NCBI GenBank assembly: GCA_963933065.1
Contig: CAWVUB010000005.1
Span: 1 to 39,395 of the forward strand
Source: UBA9410 sp963933065
Lineage (GTDB): Bacteria; Actinomycetota; Acidimicrobiia; Acidimicrobiales; MedAcidi-G1
Direction: 5' to 3'
DNA length: 39,395 bases
The notes beneath the pieces were generated by a model, which was not told the DNA's origin, ran no database searches, and worked only from the letters and a program-made list of their open reading frames with translations. Shown in pieces: positions 1 through 7,925 of the stretch; positions within the stretch are counted from its first letter, which is position 1, and every line of letters starts with the position of its first letter. The position numbers and the translations under genes are program-made.

Positions 1-2
1 TG

Positions 3-62
3 GTGGCCCGAGTCGACCGGGTCGCCAGTCGGGTCGACACGTGGCTAGTCGATAACGACTAG
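3..62 (+). CDS. Possible C-terminal tail of a gene that starts before the window
   Basis: Frame 3 is open from the window edge to a TAG at 60-62 and reads VARVDRVASRVDTWLVDND. Val and Leu recur every three to four residues, as in an amphipathic helix. This could be the tail of an upstream plus-strand gene. Twenty codons are too few to name a family, and the other two frames are also briefly open, so this is weak. Confidence 0.25.
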   Translation: MARVDRVASRVDTWLVDND

Positions 63-110
63 AACGGCACCGGCTCATCTAGCAAGTAGTGGTTAAGCGG
101 CTAAGCCGGT
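12..110. other. Three successive inverted repeats, function unknown
   Basis: Three stem-loops follow one another: GTCGACC (12-18) with GGTCGAC (32-38); CTAGTCG (45-51) with CGACTAG (56-62) around an ATAA loop; and ACCGGCT (69-75) with AGCCGGT (104-110). All arms are perfect 7-mers. No T-tract follows. They may end transcription of the upstream gene or fold in a leader RNA. The rest of the gap up to the phosphate acetyltransferase shows nothing I recognise. Confidence 0.35.
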
Positions 111-250
111 ATCAAAGGGGACCAATACGTGAGGAATCTGTCAGTTGGAGACTTCGGCATGGTTTGTTACCTACCCAAGGGAGGTTCGTCCAAGGTCCTC
201 ATGAGGTTTCTGGAGTGGCGTCTTAGACCCTCGCGCGGCAATGGCTGGGG

Positions 251-1174
251 TTGCCCCGTGATTCGAGCCTCGTGAGTACCGATGTTCCAGCAGTTGTTGC
301 CAGTTGGTATGAGCGGGCAGCGGCAGATCCGGCCCGCGTAGTACTGGCGGATCTGGGTGATCCAAGGGCCGATTTCGCGGCCATTCAGTTAGTAGATGAA
401 GGCCTTGCCCAGCCAGTCCATCCGGTCGTGGATCGTGATGATCACCAGCAGACTGAGACGATCGTCTTGGCTGAAAGTGCCGGGCTAGATGTGAACGACC
501 CGGTTGTGGCAGCAACAATACTTGTCCGATCAGGTGTAGCCGATGCTGCGGTGGCCGGCGCTACTCGTGCCACAGCCGATGTGCTGCGGATCGGTCTCTG
601 TGTACTCGGTAAAGCACCTAGCGCGAACGTGGTGTCCAGTTGCTTCTTGATGTTGCTGGCCGATGGTCGGCCAGTGGCCTACGGCGACTGCGCGGTGGTA
701 CCCGATCCTGACGTAGCCCAGTTGGCGTCTATCGCTGCAGCCACAGCTGATACGTATGCGTTCCTCGTAGGGGTGTCCGCGCGGGTGGCCATGCTTTCGT
801 TCTCAACCAAGGGCAGCGGTGAGCATCCTCGGGTGGACAAGGTTCGGTCGGCGACCGTCCGGCTGTCTGAAGTGCGTCCGGACCTATTGGTTGATGGCGA
901 ACTTCAGTTTGACGCAGCGCTGGTGCCAGCGGTGGCAGCGGTAAAAGCACCTGGATCGATGGTGGCCGGTGCCGCTGACGTATTCATATTTCCTGATCTT
1001 GATAGCGGCAACATTGCCTACAAGGTGACCGAGCGCCTCGGGGGTGCTCGGGCCTACGGACCACTTCTTCAGGGCCTCAATGGGGTACTACATGACCTCT
1101 CTCGGGGTTGTTCGGCAGCAGACATTGTTGATGTGGCTGTAATCGCTGGACTTCAGGCTCGCGCCCGACCCTGA
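251..1174 (+). CDS. pta: Phosphate acetyltransferase (PTA/PTB family)
   Basis: This enzyme interconverts acetyl-CoA plus phosphate with acetyl phosphate plus CoA in the cytoplasm. The C-terminal half carries the strongly conserved blocks of the family: SFSTKGSGEHPRVDKV, VDGELQFDAALVP, and FIFPDLDSGNIAYKVTERLGGARAYGPLLQGL followed by DLSRGCSAADIVDVAVI. At about 307 residues it is the single-domain form, without the DRTGG regulatory domain of long enterobacterial Pta. The start is uncertain: TTG at 251 opens the frame, but GTG at 272 gives the more usual N-terminus and neither has a clear ribosome binding site. No acetate kinase gene lies beside it. The next gene starts 24 bp downstream on the same strand, so the two may be cotranscribed. 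A phosphate butyryltransferase role cannot be excluded. Confidence 0.9.
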   Translation: MPRDSSLVSTDVPAVVASWYERAAADPARVVLADLGDPRADFAAIQLVDEGLAQPVHPVVDRDDHQQTETIVLAESAGLDVNDPVVAATILVRSGVADAAVAGATRATADVLRIGLCVLGKAPSANVVSSCFLMLLADGRPVAYGDCAVVPDPDVAQLASIAAATADTYAFLVGVSARVAMLSFSTKGSGEHPRVDKVRSATVRLSEVRPDLLVDGELQFDAALVPAVAAVKAPGSMVAGAADVFIFPDLDSGNIAYKVTERLGGARAYGPLLQGLNGVLHDLSRGCSAADIVDVAVIAGLQARARP

Positions 1175-1198
1175 TCCACGAGAGCCAAGGAGTCGTCG

Positions 1199-1996
1199 AT
1201 GCCGCTGTCAGCTGTCCTCCTGGTCCTGGTTTCAGCGGTCCTCCATGCCGCTTGGAACGCCCGCATGCACCGGTGTGATGATCCCGAGGTAGTCATAGTT
1301 CTTGCCTATCTTTTCGTAGGCGTCGTGCTGCTGCCTGCGGCGATAGTTGATCCGCCAGGTGAGGTGCTGGGCTGGCTACTGGCCTCTTCTCTGGCTCAGG
1401 GCTTGTATATAGGCGTGCTTGGCTCGTCCTATCGGATAGGCAGCCTTGGAGTCGCGTACCCGATCTCGAGGGGAACCGCTCCGCTACTGGTTGGCCTTGG
1501 TGGTTGGCTGCTACTTGACGAGACTCCGTCTTTGGCTACTGCAGTTGGTCTGGTCGTTCTAGTTGTGGGCCTTCTTTTTCTGGCAGGCCTGGGGGCGCAA
1601 CGTCAAGAGCGACCTGCCGTTGTGCTAGCTGTGGTGTCTGGGCTCTGCACAGCGGCGTATTCCTTAATCGACGCCCGCTCGGTTGATTTGACTGGGGCCA
1701 TGGGTTATCTGTCGGTGATCATGGTGTCCAGTTCGCTAGGCGTCTTGGTGGTGCGGCGCCCGGGCCTGGTCCGAGTCCGACCGATGTTGGGCCATGCTGC
1801 GATAGTCGGACTCGGACAAGGTGGGGCTTATGGCCTAGTTCTTCTGGCGTTTCAGCAAGCTCAAGCCGGCCAGGTAGCTGGCCTGCGCCAGGTATCGGTA
1901 GTCCTCGGCGTGCTGATGGCTCGTGAGTCACTGGGTCCGAAGGCCTTGTGGAGTGCCGTACTGGTCACGGTGGGTGCGGGACTGGTTATTTGGTGA
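1199..1996 (+). CDS. DMT superfamily (EamA-type) transporter
   Basis: This is an integral membrane protein of about 265 residues, almost wholly hydrophobic, in two homologous halves of roughly five helices each, as in EamA/DMT carriers. The N-terminus LLVLVSAVLHAAWNARMHR and the segment SLGVAYPISRGTAPLLVGLGGWLLLDETPS are typical of the family: a Pro-containing helix, then a short loop with Asp-Glu-x-Pro. The ATG is preceded by AAGGAG with a 6-nt spacer, which fixes the start. Such carriers export or import amino acids, nucleosides and other small metabolites; the substrate here is not predictable. It follows the phosphate acetyltransferase by 24 bp. Confidence 0.85.
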   Translation: MPLSAVLLVLVSAVLHAAWNARMHRCDDPEVVIVLAYLFVGVVLLPAAIVDPPGEVLGWLLASSLAQGLYIGVLGSSYRIGSLGVAYPISRGTAPLLVGLGGWLLLDETPSLATAVGLVVLVVGLLFLAGLGAQRQERPAVVLAVVSGLCTAAYSLIDARSVDLTGAMGYLSVIMVSSSLGVLVVRRPGLVRVRPMLGHAAIVGLGQGGAYGLVLLAFQQAQAGQVAGLRQVSVVLGVLMARESLGPKALWSAVLVTVGAGLVIW

Positions 1997-2045
1997 CCCA
2001 CCACTTTGGGGTTACCTATAACAAGCGCGTGAGAGTCTCTAACAG

Positions 2046-2051
2046 TAAGAT
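2046..2051 (+). promoter_or_regulatory. -10 element for a leaderless transcript (TetR gene)
   Basis: TAAGAT lies exactly 6 nt before the GTG start at 2058, with no Shine-Dalgarno sequence between. This is the spacing expected if transcription begins at the start codon. Confidence 0.55.
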
Positions 2052-2057
2052 CATGGT

Positions 2058-2633
2058 GTGAGTCGCCGGACGTTGGATACCAACCAGGTCGTGGAGTCGG
2101 CCGCTGCGTTGGCTGATGCTGAAGGTTTGGGCGCTGTCACCCTGACACGAGTGGCTGAGCGGCTCGGGGTTCGTCAGCCTGCGCTGTACCGGCATGTTGA
2201 AAGTTATGACGCCCTTATCCGGGCGCTCGGCCTCCGAGGACGCGAAATTTTGGCAAAATGCCTTAGCGATACCGCCGTCGGGCTGGCTGGACACGACGCA
2301 GTTCGAGCGATGGGTCGGGCTTGGAGAACTATGGTCCGTGACCATCCCGGCCTCTACGCAGCCACTGACCGGTACCCGTGCGCTGGTGACGGCGAGCTGG
2401 AGGAAGCTGTCGAGCGGGTGGTCCAAGTTCTGAGTCAGGCGTTGTCGGCCTATGGGCTGGAAGACGATGACCGGGTACACGCTGCCCGATCAATGCGCAG
2501 TGCGTTCCACGGGTTCGCCCACCTTGAGTCGGGGGACGGCCACCCCCACCCCGTAGATCTTGACGATAGTTTCGACCGATTAGTCGATCTGCTCTGTGCC
2601 GGTATTCATCAAATGGTTCAGGCTGAGGCCTGA
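2058..2633 (+). CDS. TetR/AcrR family transcriptional regulator
   Basis: This is a one-component repressor of about 191 residues. The N-terminal helix-turn-helix reads VVESAAALADAEGLGAVTLTRVAERLGVRQPALYRHVESYDALI, the standard TetR DNA-binding domain with its LYRHV recognition-helix end. The C-terminal ligand domain contains GFAHLESG, resembling the WHG-type TetR C-terminal domain, and resembles that of the TetR protein at 14013. The GTG start lacks a Shine-Dalgarno site but sits 6 nt after TAAGAT. A short inverted repeat, GTTA-CCTA-TAAC (2011-2022), lies upstream and could be an autoregulatory operator. The molybdenum oxidoreductase genes begin 56 bp downstream on the same strand and are the likely target. 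The ligand is unknown. Confidence 0.85.
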   Translation: MSRRTLDTNQVVESAAALADAEGLGAVTLTRVAERLGVRQPALYRHVESYDALIRALGLRGREILAKCLSDTAVGLAGHDAVRAMGRAWRTMVRDHPGLYAATDRYPCAGDGELEEAVERVVQVLSQALSAYGLEDDDRVHAARSMRSAFHGFAHLESGDGHPHPVDLDDSFDRLVDLLCAGIHQMVQAEA

Positions 2634-2689
2634 TCTCGGCCGTCATAAGCATCGCCCGCCAACTGAGATTACCCAAGGGATAATTACCT

Positions 2690-4237
2690 GTGACCCGACT
2701 CGGATTCGTTCTGGACTCCGGCAGTTGTATCGGTTGCCATGCCTGCACCGTTGCCTGCAAGAGTGAGCATGACGTACCTCTAGGGGTCAACCGAACTTGG
2801 GTCAAGTACGTAGAGACAGGTACTCATCCCGATACGGACCGACTCTTCTCGGTCATGCGATGCAACCACTGCGATGACGCCCCTTGTATGACCATCTGCC
2901 CAACATCAGCGCTTTATCGGGCTGACAACGGTGTCGTGGACTTTCAGGATGACGACTGTATTGGCTGCAAGGCGTGCATGAATGCCTGTCCGTACGACGC
3001 GATCTATCTCAATCCAGAGACAAATACCGCGCATAAGTGCAACTTTTGCAACCACCGCATCGAGGACGGCCTTGAGCCCTCTTGCGTAGTGGTATGTCCA
3101 ACTCAGGCCATTCGGGTAGGTGATCTCGATGATCCGAACAGTGAGATTAGCCGGCTCGAGTCTGAGGGAGGTTTAGTGCGCTCACCTGAGCAGAACACCC
3201 GACCCAAGGTCTTCTATACGGGTGCTACGGCGTCGTCGCTCGACCCACTGGCATCGGCTATCTCCAATGACGGGTTGATTTGGGCCGACACAACGTCAAG
3301 CCATTCGACACCTTCTCAGGCTGCTCTTGCTGTGGCACCTGACCGGCAGGATGGCCTGGCCATGGCCCGGACCACCTACACAACCCAGCACGAGCCGGTA
3401 TGGGGATCGATGGTGTCGGGTTATCTAGTTACCAAGGCCATTGCAGCCGGTGTGATGTTGGTGGCGTCGTTGCTAGTGGTGCTCGGCCATGGCGATCTCC
3501 GCTCAGTGGTTGGTGTGGCCCCACCGGTGGTGGCTGGGATCTTCCTAATAGTGACTGGAGTCCTTCTGGTCGCAGACCTCAAGCAGCCGAAGCGGTTTTG
3601 GTATCTGCTAAGTAGGGGCAATTCCAAGTCATGGCTGGTCAAGGGGGCGTGGGTACTGGGCGCCTTCGCTGCCTGCCTGATCGCTTGGTGGGTGATTGGT
3701 CTGGCCGGTGCCGGCGGTGCTCTGTTGTATCTTGTGGGACCGACGGCTGTGCTGGCACTTGGCACTGCTGGTTACACGGCCTTCCTGTTCGGCCAGTGTG
3801 AGGGTCGAGATCTATGGCAGGAGCCGCTGCTGTTACCCCTGCTACTTGCTCAGGCTTTGATGGCTGGGGGGGCAACCTGGTCGTTGCTTGATCAGTTTCT
3901 CGACGTTCCGTCGCATGGTTCGGTTAAATGGGTTTTCCTTGTTGGTCTAGTAGCCAACACTGCGCTGGTTGGCCTTGAGGTTCGGGGCAGACACACTCGG
4001 CACGTAACCATGGCGATTGCCGACATACGCTATGGCTCCCAGAAAAAGCGTTGGCGTGAATGGCTTTTCTGTACAGCCTTCTCTCTGCTGTTCTTAGGGC
4101 TTGACATTGTGCTCGGTGAACTTATGTTCGACTGGACCGGCCCTGTCCAGCCGATTGTCCCCTTAGCCGCGCTCTACGGACTATTCGCCTACGAGGATGC
4201 CTATGTACGAGCCGGCCAGTCGGTTCCCCTTTCGTAG
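2690..4237 (+). CDS. Fused four-cluster ferredoxin subunit and NrfD-type membrane anchor of a molybdenum oxidoreductase
   Basis: Two subunits that are usually separate are joined here. Residues 1-140 hold sixteen Cys in four groups (13/16/19/23, 58/61/66/70, 90/93/96/100, 117/120/132/136), the pattern of a DmsB/PsrB/SoeB electron-transfer protein with four [4Fe-4S] clusters. After a variable linker, residues about 240-515 form some eight hydrophobic helices of the NrfD/DmsC/PsrC quinone-linked anchor, including ADLKQPKRFWYLLSRGNSKSWLVKGAW. There is no Tat signal, and the Fe-S part would face the cytoplasm if the first helix runs inward to outward. The GTG start has AAGGGA nine bases upstream. 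The catalytic gene follows directly. Fusions of this kind are known for sulfite (Soe-type) and polysulfide/DMSO reductase-like complexes. Confidence 0.9.
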   Translation: MTRLGFVLDSGSCIGCHACTVACKSEHDVPLGVNRTWVKYVETGTHPDTDRLFSVMRCNHCDDAPCMTICPTSALYRADNGVVDFQDDDCIGCKACMNACPYDAIYLNPETNTAHKCNFCNHRIEDGLEPSCVVVCPTQAIRVGDLDDPNSEISRLESEGGLVRSPEQNTRPKVFYTGATASSLDPLASAISNDGLIWADTTSSHSTPSQAALAVAPDRQDGLAMARTTYTTQHEPVWGSMVSGYLVTKAIAAGVMLVASLLVVLGHGDLRSVVGVAPPVVAGIFLIVTGVLLVADLKQPKRFWYLLSRGNSKSWLVKGAWVLGAFAACLIAWWVIGLAGAGGALLYLVGPTAVLALGTAGYTAFLFGQCEGRDLWQEPLLLPLLLAQALMAGGATWSLLDQFLDVPSHGSVKWVFLVGLVANTALVGLEVRGRHTRHVTMAIADIRYGSQKKRWREWLFCTAFSLLFLGLDIVLGELMFDWTGPVQPIVPLAALYGLFAYEDAYVRAGQSVPLS

Positions 4238-4270
4238 ATGCCGTCTCAGAGACATAATCCGGAGACCACG

Positions 4271-7084
4271 ATGACCGACCAACTTTCTGCCTACCCACCC
4301 GAGGAAACTTGGGACCATGTCGAGTCGCTCGACCCGGCAGCCTGGCCGACGAAGGTACGGCGCGCACATCGCTTAGTACCCACCACCTGTTTCAACTGTG
4401 AGGCGAACTGCGGTCTGTTGGCCTGGGTCGACAAGGACACTGGGAAGATCACCAAATTCGAAGGCAATCCGGTGCACCCGGCTAGCCGCGGGCGGAACTG
4501 CGCCAAGGGTCCAGCCACTATCAACCAAGTCGATGACCCCGAGCGGATCCTCCACCCCATGAAACGCGTGGGTGACCGGGGAGAAGGACTCTGGGAAGCC
4601 ATTTCTTGGGAACAAGCGCTCGATGAGATCGGCACCAGAATCAGGACGGCCTTCCTTGAAGAGCGTCACCACGAGGTGATGTATCACGTGGGTCGCATGG
4701 GCGACGACAGCTACATGGAGCGAGTACTTCATAGTTGGGGCATCGACGGCCATAACAGTCACACGAACATCTGCTCTAGTGGCGCGCGGGTGGGCTACGC
4801 CTCATGGATGGGGTTCGATAGACCATCAGCAGATTTCGCCAACGCCGAGGTCATCTTTCTTATCTCGTCGCACCTCGAAGCAGGGCACTATTTCAATCCA
4901 CACGCCCAGCGGATCATGGAAGGGCAAAAAAACGGCGCCAAGGTTGTGTGTGTTGACCCCCGGTTATCCAACACCGCGGCTAAAGCTGATCATTGGCTAT
5001 CCCCATGGCCGGGTACTGAGGCATTTCTGTTGTTAGCTATCGCCCGTCAGTTGCTGATGGATGAGACCTGGGACGCTGCTTTCTTCGAACGCTGGGTGAA
5101 CTGGGAAACCTTCCTGCGTGAAACTCGTCCCGATCTCGAGATCACTTTCGCCAATGTGCGTAATGCGCTCCTGGATCACTACGGCGAATACACCCTGGCT
5201 GAGGCAGCCCGGGTCTGTGACCTAGACGAGGAACAGATCCTTGAAGTGGCTCGTTTGGTGGGTAGTGGTTTAGGAAAGTTTGCTTCGCACACCTGGCGCG
5301 CTGCGTCAGCAGGTAATGAGGGAGGGTGGATGGTCGCTCGGTGCCTGCAGTTCTTGAATGTGCTGACCGGTTCCGTGGGTACCAAGGGAGGAACCAACGC
5401 CAACGGGTGGAATAAGTTCATCCCGGTTACACCTATTCACCCAGAGCCCCAAGCTCGGTGGAATGAGATGCAATGGCCGATTGAGTACCCGCTTAGCCAC
5501 CATGAACTATCGATCCTCTTGCCCCACTTCCTTAAAGCTGGGCGGGGACGTATTGACACCTATTTCACTCGTGTCTACAACCCTCTGTGGACCAATCCCG
5601 ATGGGTTCACGTGGATGGAAGTGCTACGCGATCCTGAGTTGATTGGCTGCCACGTGGCACTGACCCCGACTTGGAACGAGTCAGCGTGGTTCGCCGACTT
5701 TGTCCTGCCCATGGGTGTTGCGTCCGAGCGCCACGACGTTGCTAGTTATGAGACCCACAACAGCCGGTGGATCGGCTTTCGCCAACCGGTTACTCGCCGC
5801 CATCGAGAACTCGACGGCGAGACCTTTGAGCGCACCTACGAGACAAATCCGGGGGAAGTCTGGGAAGAGCAGGAGTTCTGGATTGATTTGTCGTGGCGCA
5901 TTGACCCTGACGGATCGCTTGGTATTCGTCAGCAGTTTGAGAGTCTAGAAAAGCCGGGCACCCCACTCACTCTTGACGAGTACTACACGATGTTGTTCGA
6001 GGGTTCGGTCCCTGGTCTGCCTGAGGCAGCGGCCGCTGAAGGGGTGACCCCATTGGAGTACATGCGCCGGAAAGGTTCATTTGCCCTCCCTGGCGATCAG
6101 GCCCAGGTCTATGAACGGGAGGTGCCTGAGGAAGATCTGGTTGGCGCAGTGCGTGACACTGATGGGGTGTGGCGTCGCCCCGGGACTGCTGGCATGCATG
6201 ACTCACTCGAGGAGATTGTCGGCCACATGCCATTTATCGGTGACGGGTCGCCGGCCGTCGACATCGAAGGGCAGGCGAGGTTCGGGTTTCCGACACCGTC
6301 CAAGAAGTTGGAGTTTTTCTCAGAGACGATTCGAGATTGGGGTTGGCCTGAGTATTCAATGCCGACGTTCATTCGGAGCCAGGTCCATTGGGAAGATCTA
6401 GACATGACGGCTGGTGAGCGTATTCTCGTGCCGACATTCCGAATCCCAACACTTATTCACACTCGGTCGGCAAATAGTCAGTGGCTAAATGAAATCAGCC
6501 ACCGGCACCCACTGTGGCTGCACCCATCAGATGCCGAGCAACTTGGTATCGATGAGAACGGCCTAGTGCGCATCACTACACAGATCGGTCATTTCGTGAT
6601 CCAGGCATGGCGAACCGAGGGCATACGCCCCGGAGTGGTAGCGGCCAGTCACCACATGGGGCGTTGGCGCCTAGAGGACAATGACGCCCGATCTTGGGGG
6701 ACAGGTAAGGCGTCCATCGAACGTGATCAAGATGACCGATGGCGACTACGCCGAGAGCAGGGAGCAGAAGCTTACGAGAGCGACGAGCCCGATACTGGTT
6801 TGATCTGGTGGAGCGACACGGGCGTACACCAGAATCTGACCTTTCCAGTGCAGCCTGATCCGGTTAGTGGGATGCACTGTTGGTTGCAGCGTGTAACAGT
6901 TGGTCCCGCAGAATCAGGGGATTCTTATGGCGACGTGGTGGTCGACACGGCTGCTTCCCACCGAATATTCCAGGAGTGGCTATCCAAGACCCGACCTGGC
7001 CCAGGGCCTGAAAATTTGCGGCGTCCGTTGTGGATGGCTCGCCCAGTCAAGCCTCAAGCCACCGCATATCACTACGACGACTAG
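4271..7084 (+). CDS. Molybdopterin (bis-MGD) oxidoreductase catalytic subunit, no Tat signal
   Basis: This is a DMSO-reductase superfamily catalytic subunit of about 937 residues. Cys40, Cys43, Cys47 and Cys77 (CFNCEANC ... NCAKG) bind an N-terminal [4Fe-4S] cluster. The Mo/bis-MGD domain follows, and Cys168 in TNICSSGAR is the best candidate Mo ligand. The C-terminal molybdopterin dinucleotide-binding domain includes ILVPTFRIPTLIHTRSANSQWLNEISHRHPLWLHPSDAEQLGI. I choose ATG 4271 because GGAG sits 6 nt upstream; an in-frame ATG at 4238 abuts the preceding stop but lacks a site. No twin-arginine signal precedes the cluster, so the subunit is probably cytoplasmic, docked to the fused anchor. 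Its length and cytoplasmic location suggest a Soe-like sulfite dehydrogenase or a related reductase; the substrate is not shown by sequence. Confidence 0.88.
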   Translation: MTDQLSAYPPEETWDHVESLDPAAWPTKVRRAHRLVPTTCFNCEANCGLLAWVDKDTGKITKFEGNPVHPASRGRNCAKGPATINQVDDPERILHPMKRVGDRGEGLWEAISWEQALDEIGTRIRTAFLEERHHEVMYHVGRMGDDSYMERVLHSWGIDGHNSHTNICSSGARVGYASWMGFDRPSADFANAEVIFLISSHLEAGHYFNPHAQRIMEGQKNGAKVVCVDPRLSNTAAKADHWLSPWPGTEAFLLLAIARQLLMDETWDAAFFERWVNWETFLRETRPDLEITFANVRNALLDHYGEYTLAEAARVCDLDEEQILEVARLVGSGLGKFASHTWRAASAGNEGGWMVARCLQFLNVLTGSVGTKGGTNANGWNKFIPVTPIHPEPQARWNEMQWPIEYPLSHHELSILLPHFLKAGRGRIDTYFTRVYNPLWTNPDGFTWMEVLRDPELIGCHVALTPTWNESAWFADFVLPMGVASERHDVASYETHNSRWIGFRQPVTRRHRELDGETFERTYETNPGEVWEEQEFWIDLSWRIDPDGSLGIRQQFESLEKPGTPLTLDEYYTMLFEGSVPGLPEAAAAEGVTPLEYMRRKGSFALPGDQAQVYEREVPEEDLVGAVRDTDGVWRRPGTAGMHDSLEEIVGHMPFIGDGSPAVDIEGQARFGFPTPSKKLEFFSETIRDWGWPEYSMPTFIRSQVHWEDLDMTAGERILVPTFRIPTLIHTRSANSQWLNEISHRHPLWLHPSDAEQLGIDENGLVRITTQIGHFVIQAWRTEGIRPGVVAASHHMGRWRLEDNDARSWGTGKASIERDQDDRWRLRREQGAEAYESDEPDTGLIWWSDTGVHQNLTFPVQPDPVSGMHCWLQRVTVGPAESGDSYGDVVVDTAASHRIFQEWLSKTRPGPGPENLRRPLWMARPVKPQATAYHYDD

Positions 7085-7105
7085 CGACGGTGGGAAGAGT
7101 CGGAC

Positions 7106-7801
7106 CTAGAGGTAAGCGTTAGCTGAGAGGTCCGCGGGAACAACTGAGGCAACTACAGCCCTCAGCGTGGTATCAAACAGGGTGGGTAGGTCAGCCGACT
7201 CGGATAGAGCCGTGAGGGTGGAAGGGTCGAGATCGTTGGCCTCGGCGCCACCTAGGACAGATGTTCGGCGAAGTGACGATGGTGTCAGGTCGTCGATAAG
7301 GACGGCCACGATAAATCCGCCGACGCAGGCAGTGATGGCACGCATGGCGTCACGGGCTGCTGTACCGACTACCGCCGCTTCCTGAAGTTCTCTGGCCATC
7401 GCCAGTTCCAACTGGCGAGCATGTAGCGATGAGGCGCCGTACGCGGCTGCCAGGCGAGTGACTTCGCGGTGGTCGATAGCACTGCTCCAGATCATGCGCG
7501 CTACTGCCAGGATTCGCTCACGGGCTGTAGTTCCCTCTATCGGCATCTGGGCTAGGCGTTCTCCGTGGCGGGTTACCAGTGCGGTAATTAGGTCGCTGCG
7601 GTTACCGACATGCCAGTAGATCGACGTAGTGGCCACTCCGAGCTCAGCAGCCAGCCTGCGCATGGTGAGGGCAGTAGAACCTTTGGACTCCACTAGAGCT
7701 ATCGCTTGGTCGAGGATCTCATTGGCATCTAGGCCTGCCCGACGGCCCGGACCATGACTGACCACCACTTCTGCAGATGCTGATTCTTGGCTTGTCTTCA
7801 T
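7106..7801 (-). CDS. TetR/AcrR family transcriptional regulator
   Basis: This regulator of about 231 residues has the TetR helix-turn-helix at residues about 25-75 (ILDQAIALVESKGSTALTMRRLAAELGVATTSIYWHVGNRSDLI) and a TetR_C-like helical ligand domain after it. It ends convergent with the molybdenum oxidoreductase (21 bp apart) and is divergent from the amidohydrolase operon, with 124 bp between start codons. That shared interval contains two palindromes (7853-7868 and 7879-7893), so it probably represses the amidohydrolases and possibly itself. The inducer is unknown, plausibly a substrate of the amidohydrolases. Confidence 0.88.
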   Translation of the reverse strand: MKTSQESASAEVVVSHGPGRRAGLDANEILDQAIALVESKGSTALTMRRLAAELGVATTSIYWHVGNRSDLITALVTRHGERLAQMPIEGTTARERILAVARMIWSSAIDHREVTRLAAAYGASSLHARQLELAMARELQEAAVVGTAARDAMRAITACVGGFIVAVLIDDLTPSSLRRTSVLGGAEANDLDPSTLTALSESADLPTLFDTTLRAVVASVVPADLSANAYL

Positions 7802-7852
7802 GGGATCCCCGCTTAGTCCGGGTTGCTACCAGGCGACTCTTCTGCAACAGTG

Positions 7853-7868
7853 TACAAGAATTCATGTA
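7853..7868. promoter_or_regulatory. Candidate TetR operator 1
   Basis: TACAAGAATTCATGTA is an inverted repeat in which seven of eight base pairs match (TACA-x-GAATTC-x-TGTA). It lies between the divergent TetR and amidohydrolase genes. Its size and symmetry suit a TetR dimer. Confidence 0.5.
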
Positions 7869-7878
7869 ACGCTGTCCA

Positions 7879-7893
7879 AGACGGATACCGTCT
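7879..7893. promoter_or_regulatory. Candidate operator 2, perfect palindrome
   Basis: AGACGG-ATA-CCGTCT is a perfect 6-3-6 inverted repeat, 32 bp upstream of the amidohydrolase start. It could be a second TetR site or overlap the promoter of the operon. Confidence 0.45.
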
Positions 7894-7925
7894 GGTTGCG
7901 TAGTTGGAACCCGAGGGGGAACACG

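Noticed and set aside
171..518. Long minus-strand open frame opposite the phosphate acetyltransferase
   Set aside because: It has no ribosome site or recognisable domain and mirrors the codon pattern of the real gene.
4238..4270. ATG 4238 as start of the molybdenum catalytic subunit
   Set aside because: It touches the preceding stop and has no ribosome site, while ATG 4271 has GGAG 6 nt upstream.
6994..7105. A terminator between the molybdenum subunit and the convergent TetR gene
   Set aside because: The 21-bp gap contains no clear stem-loop.
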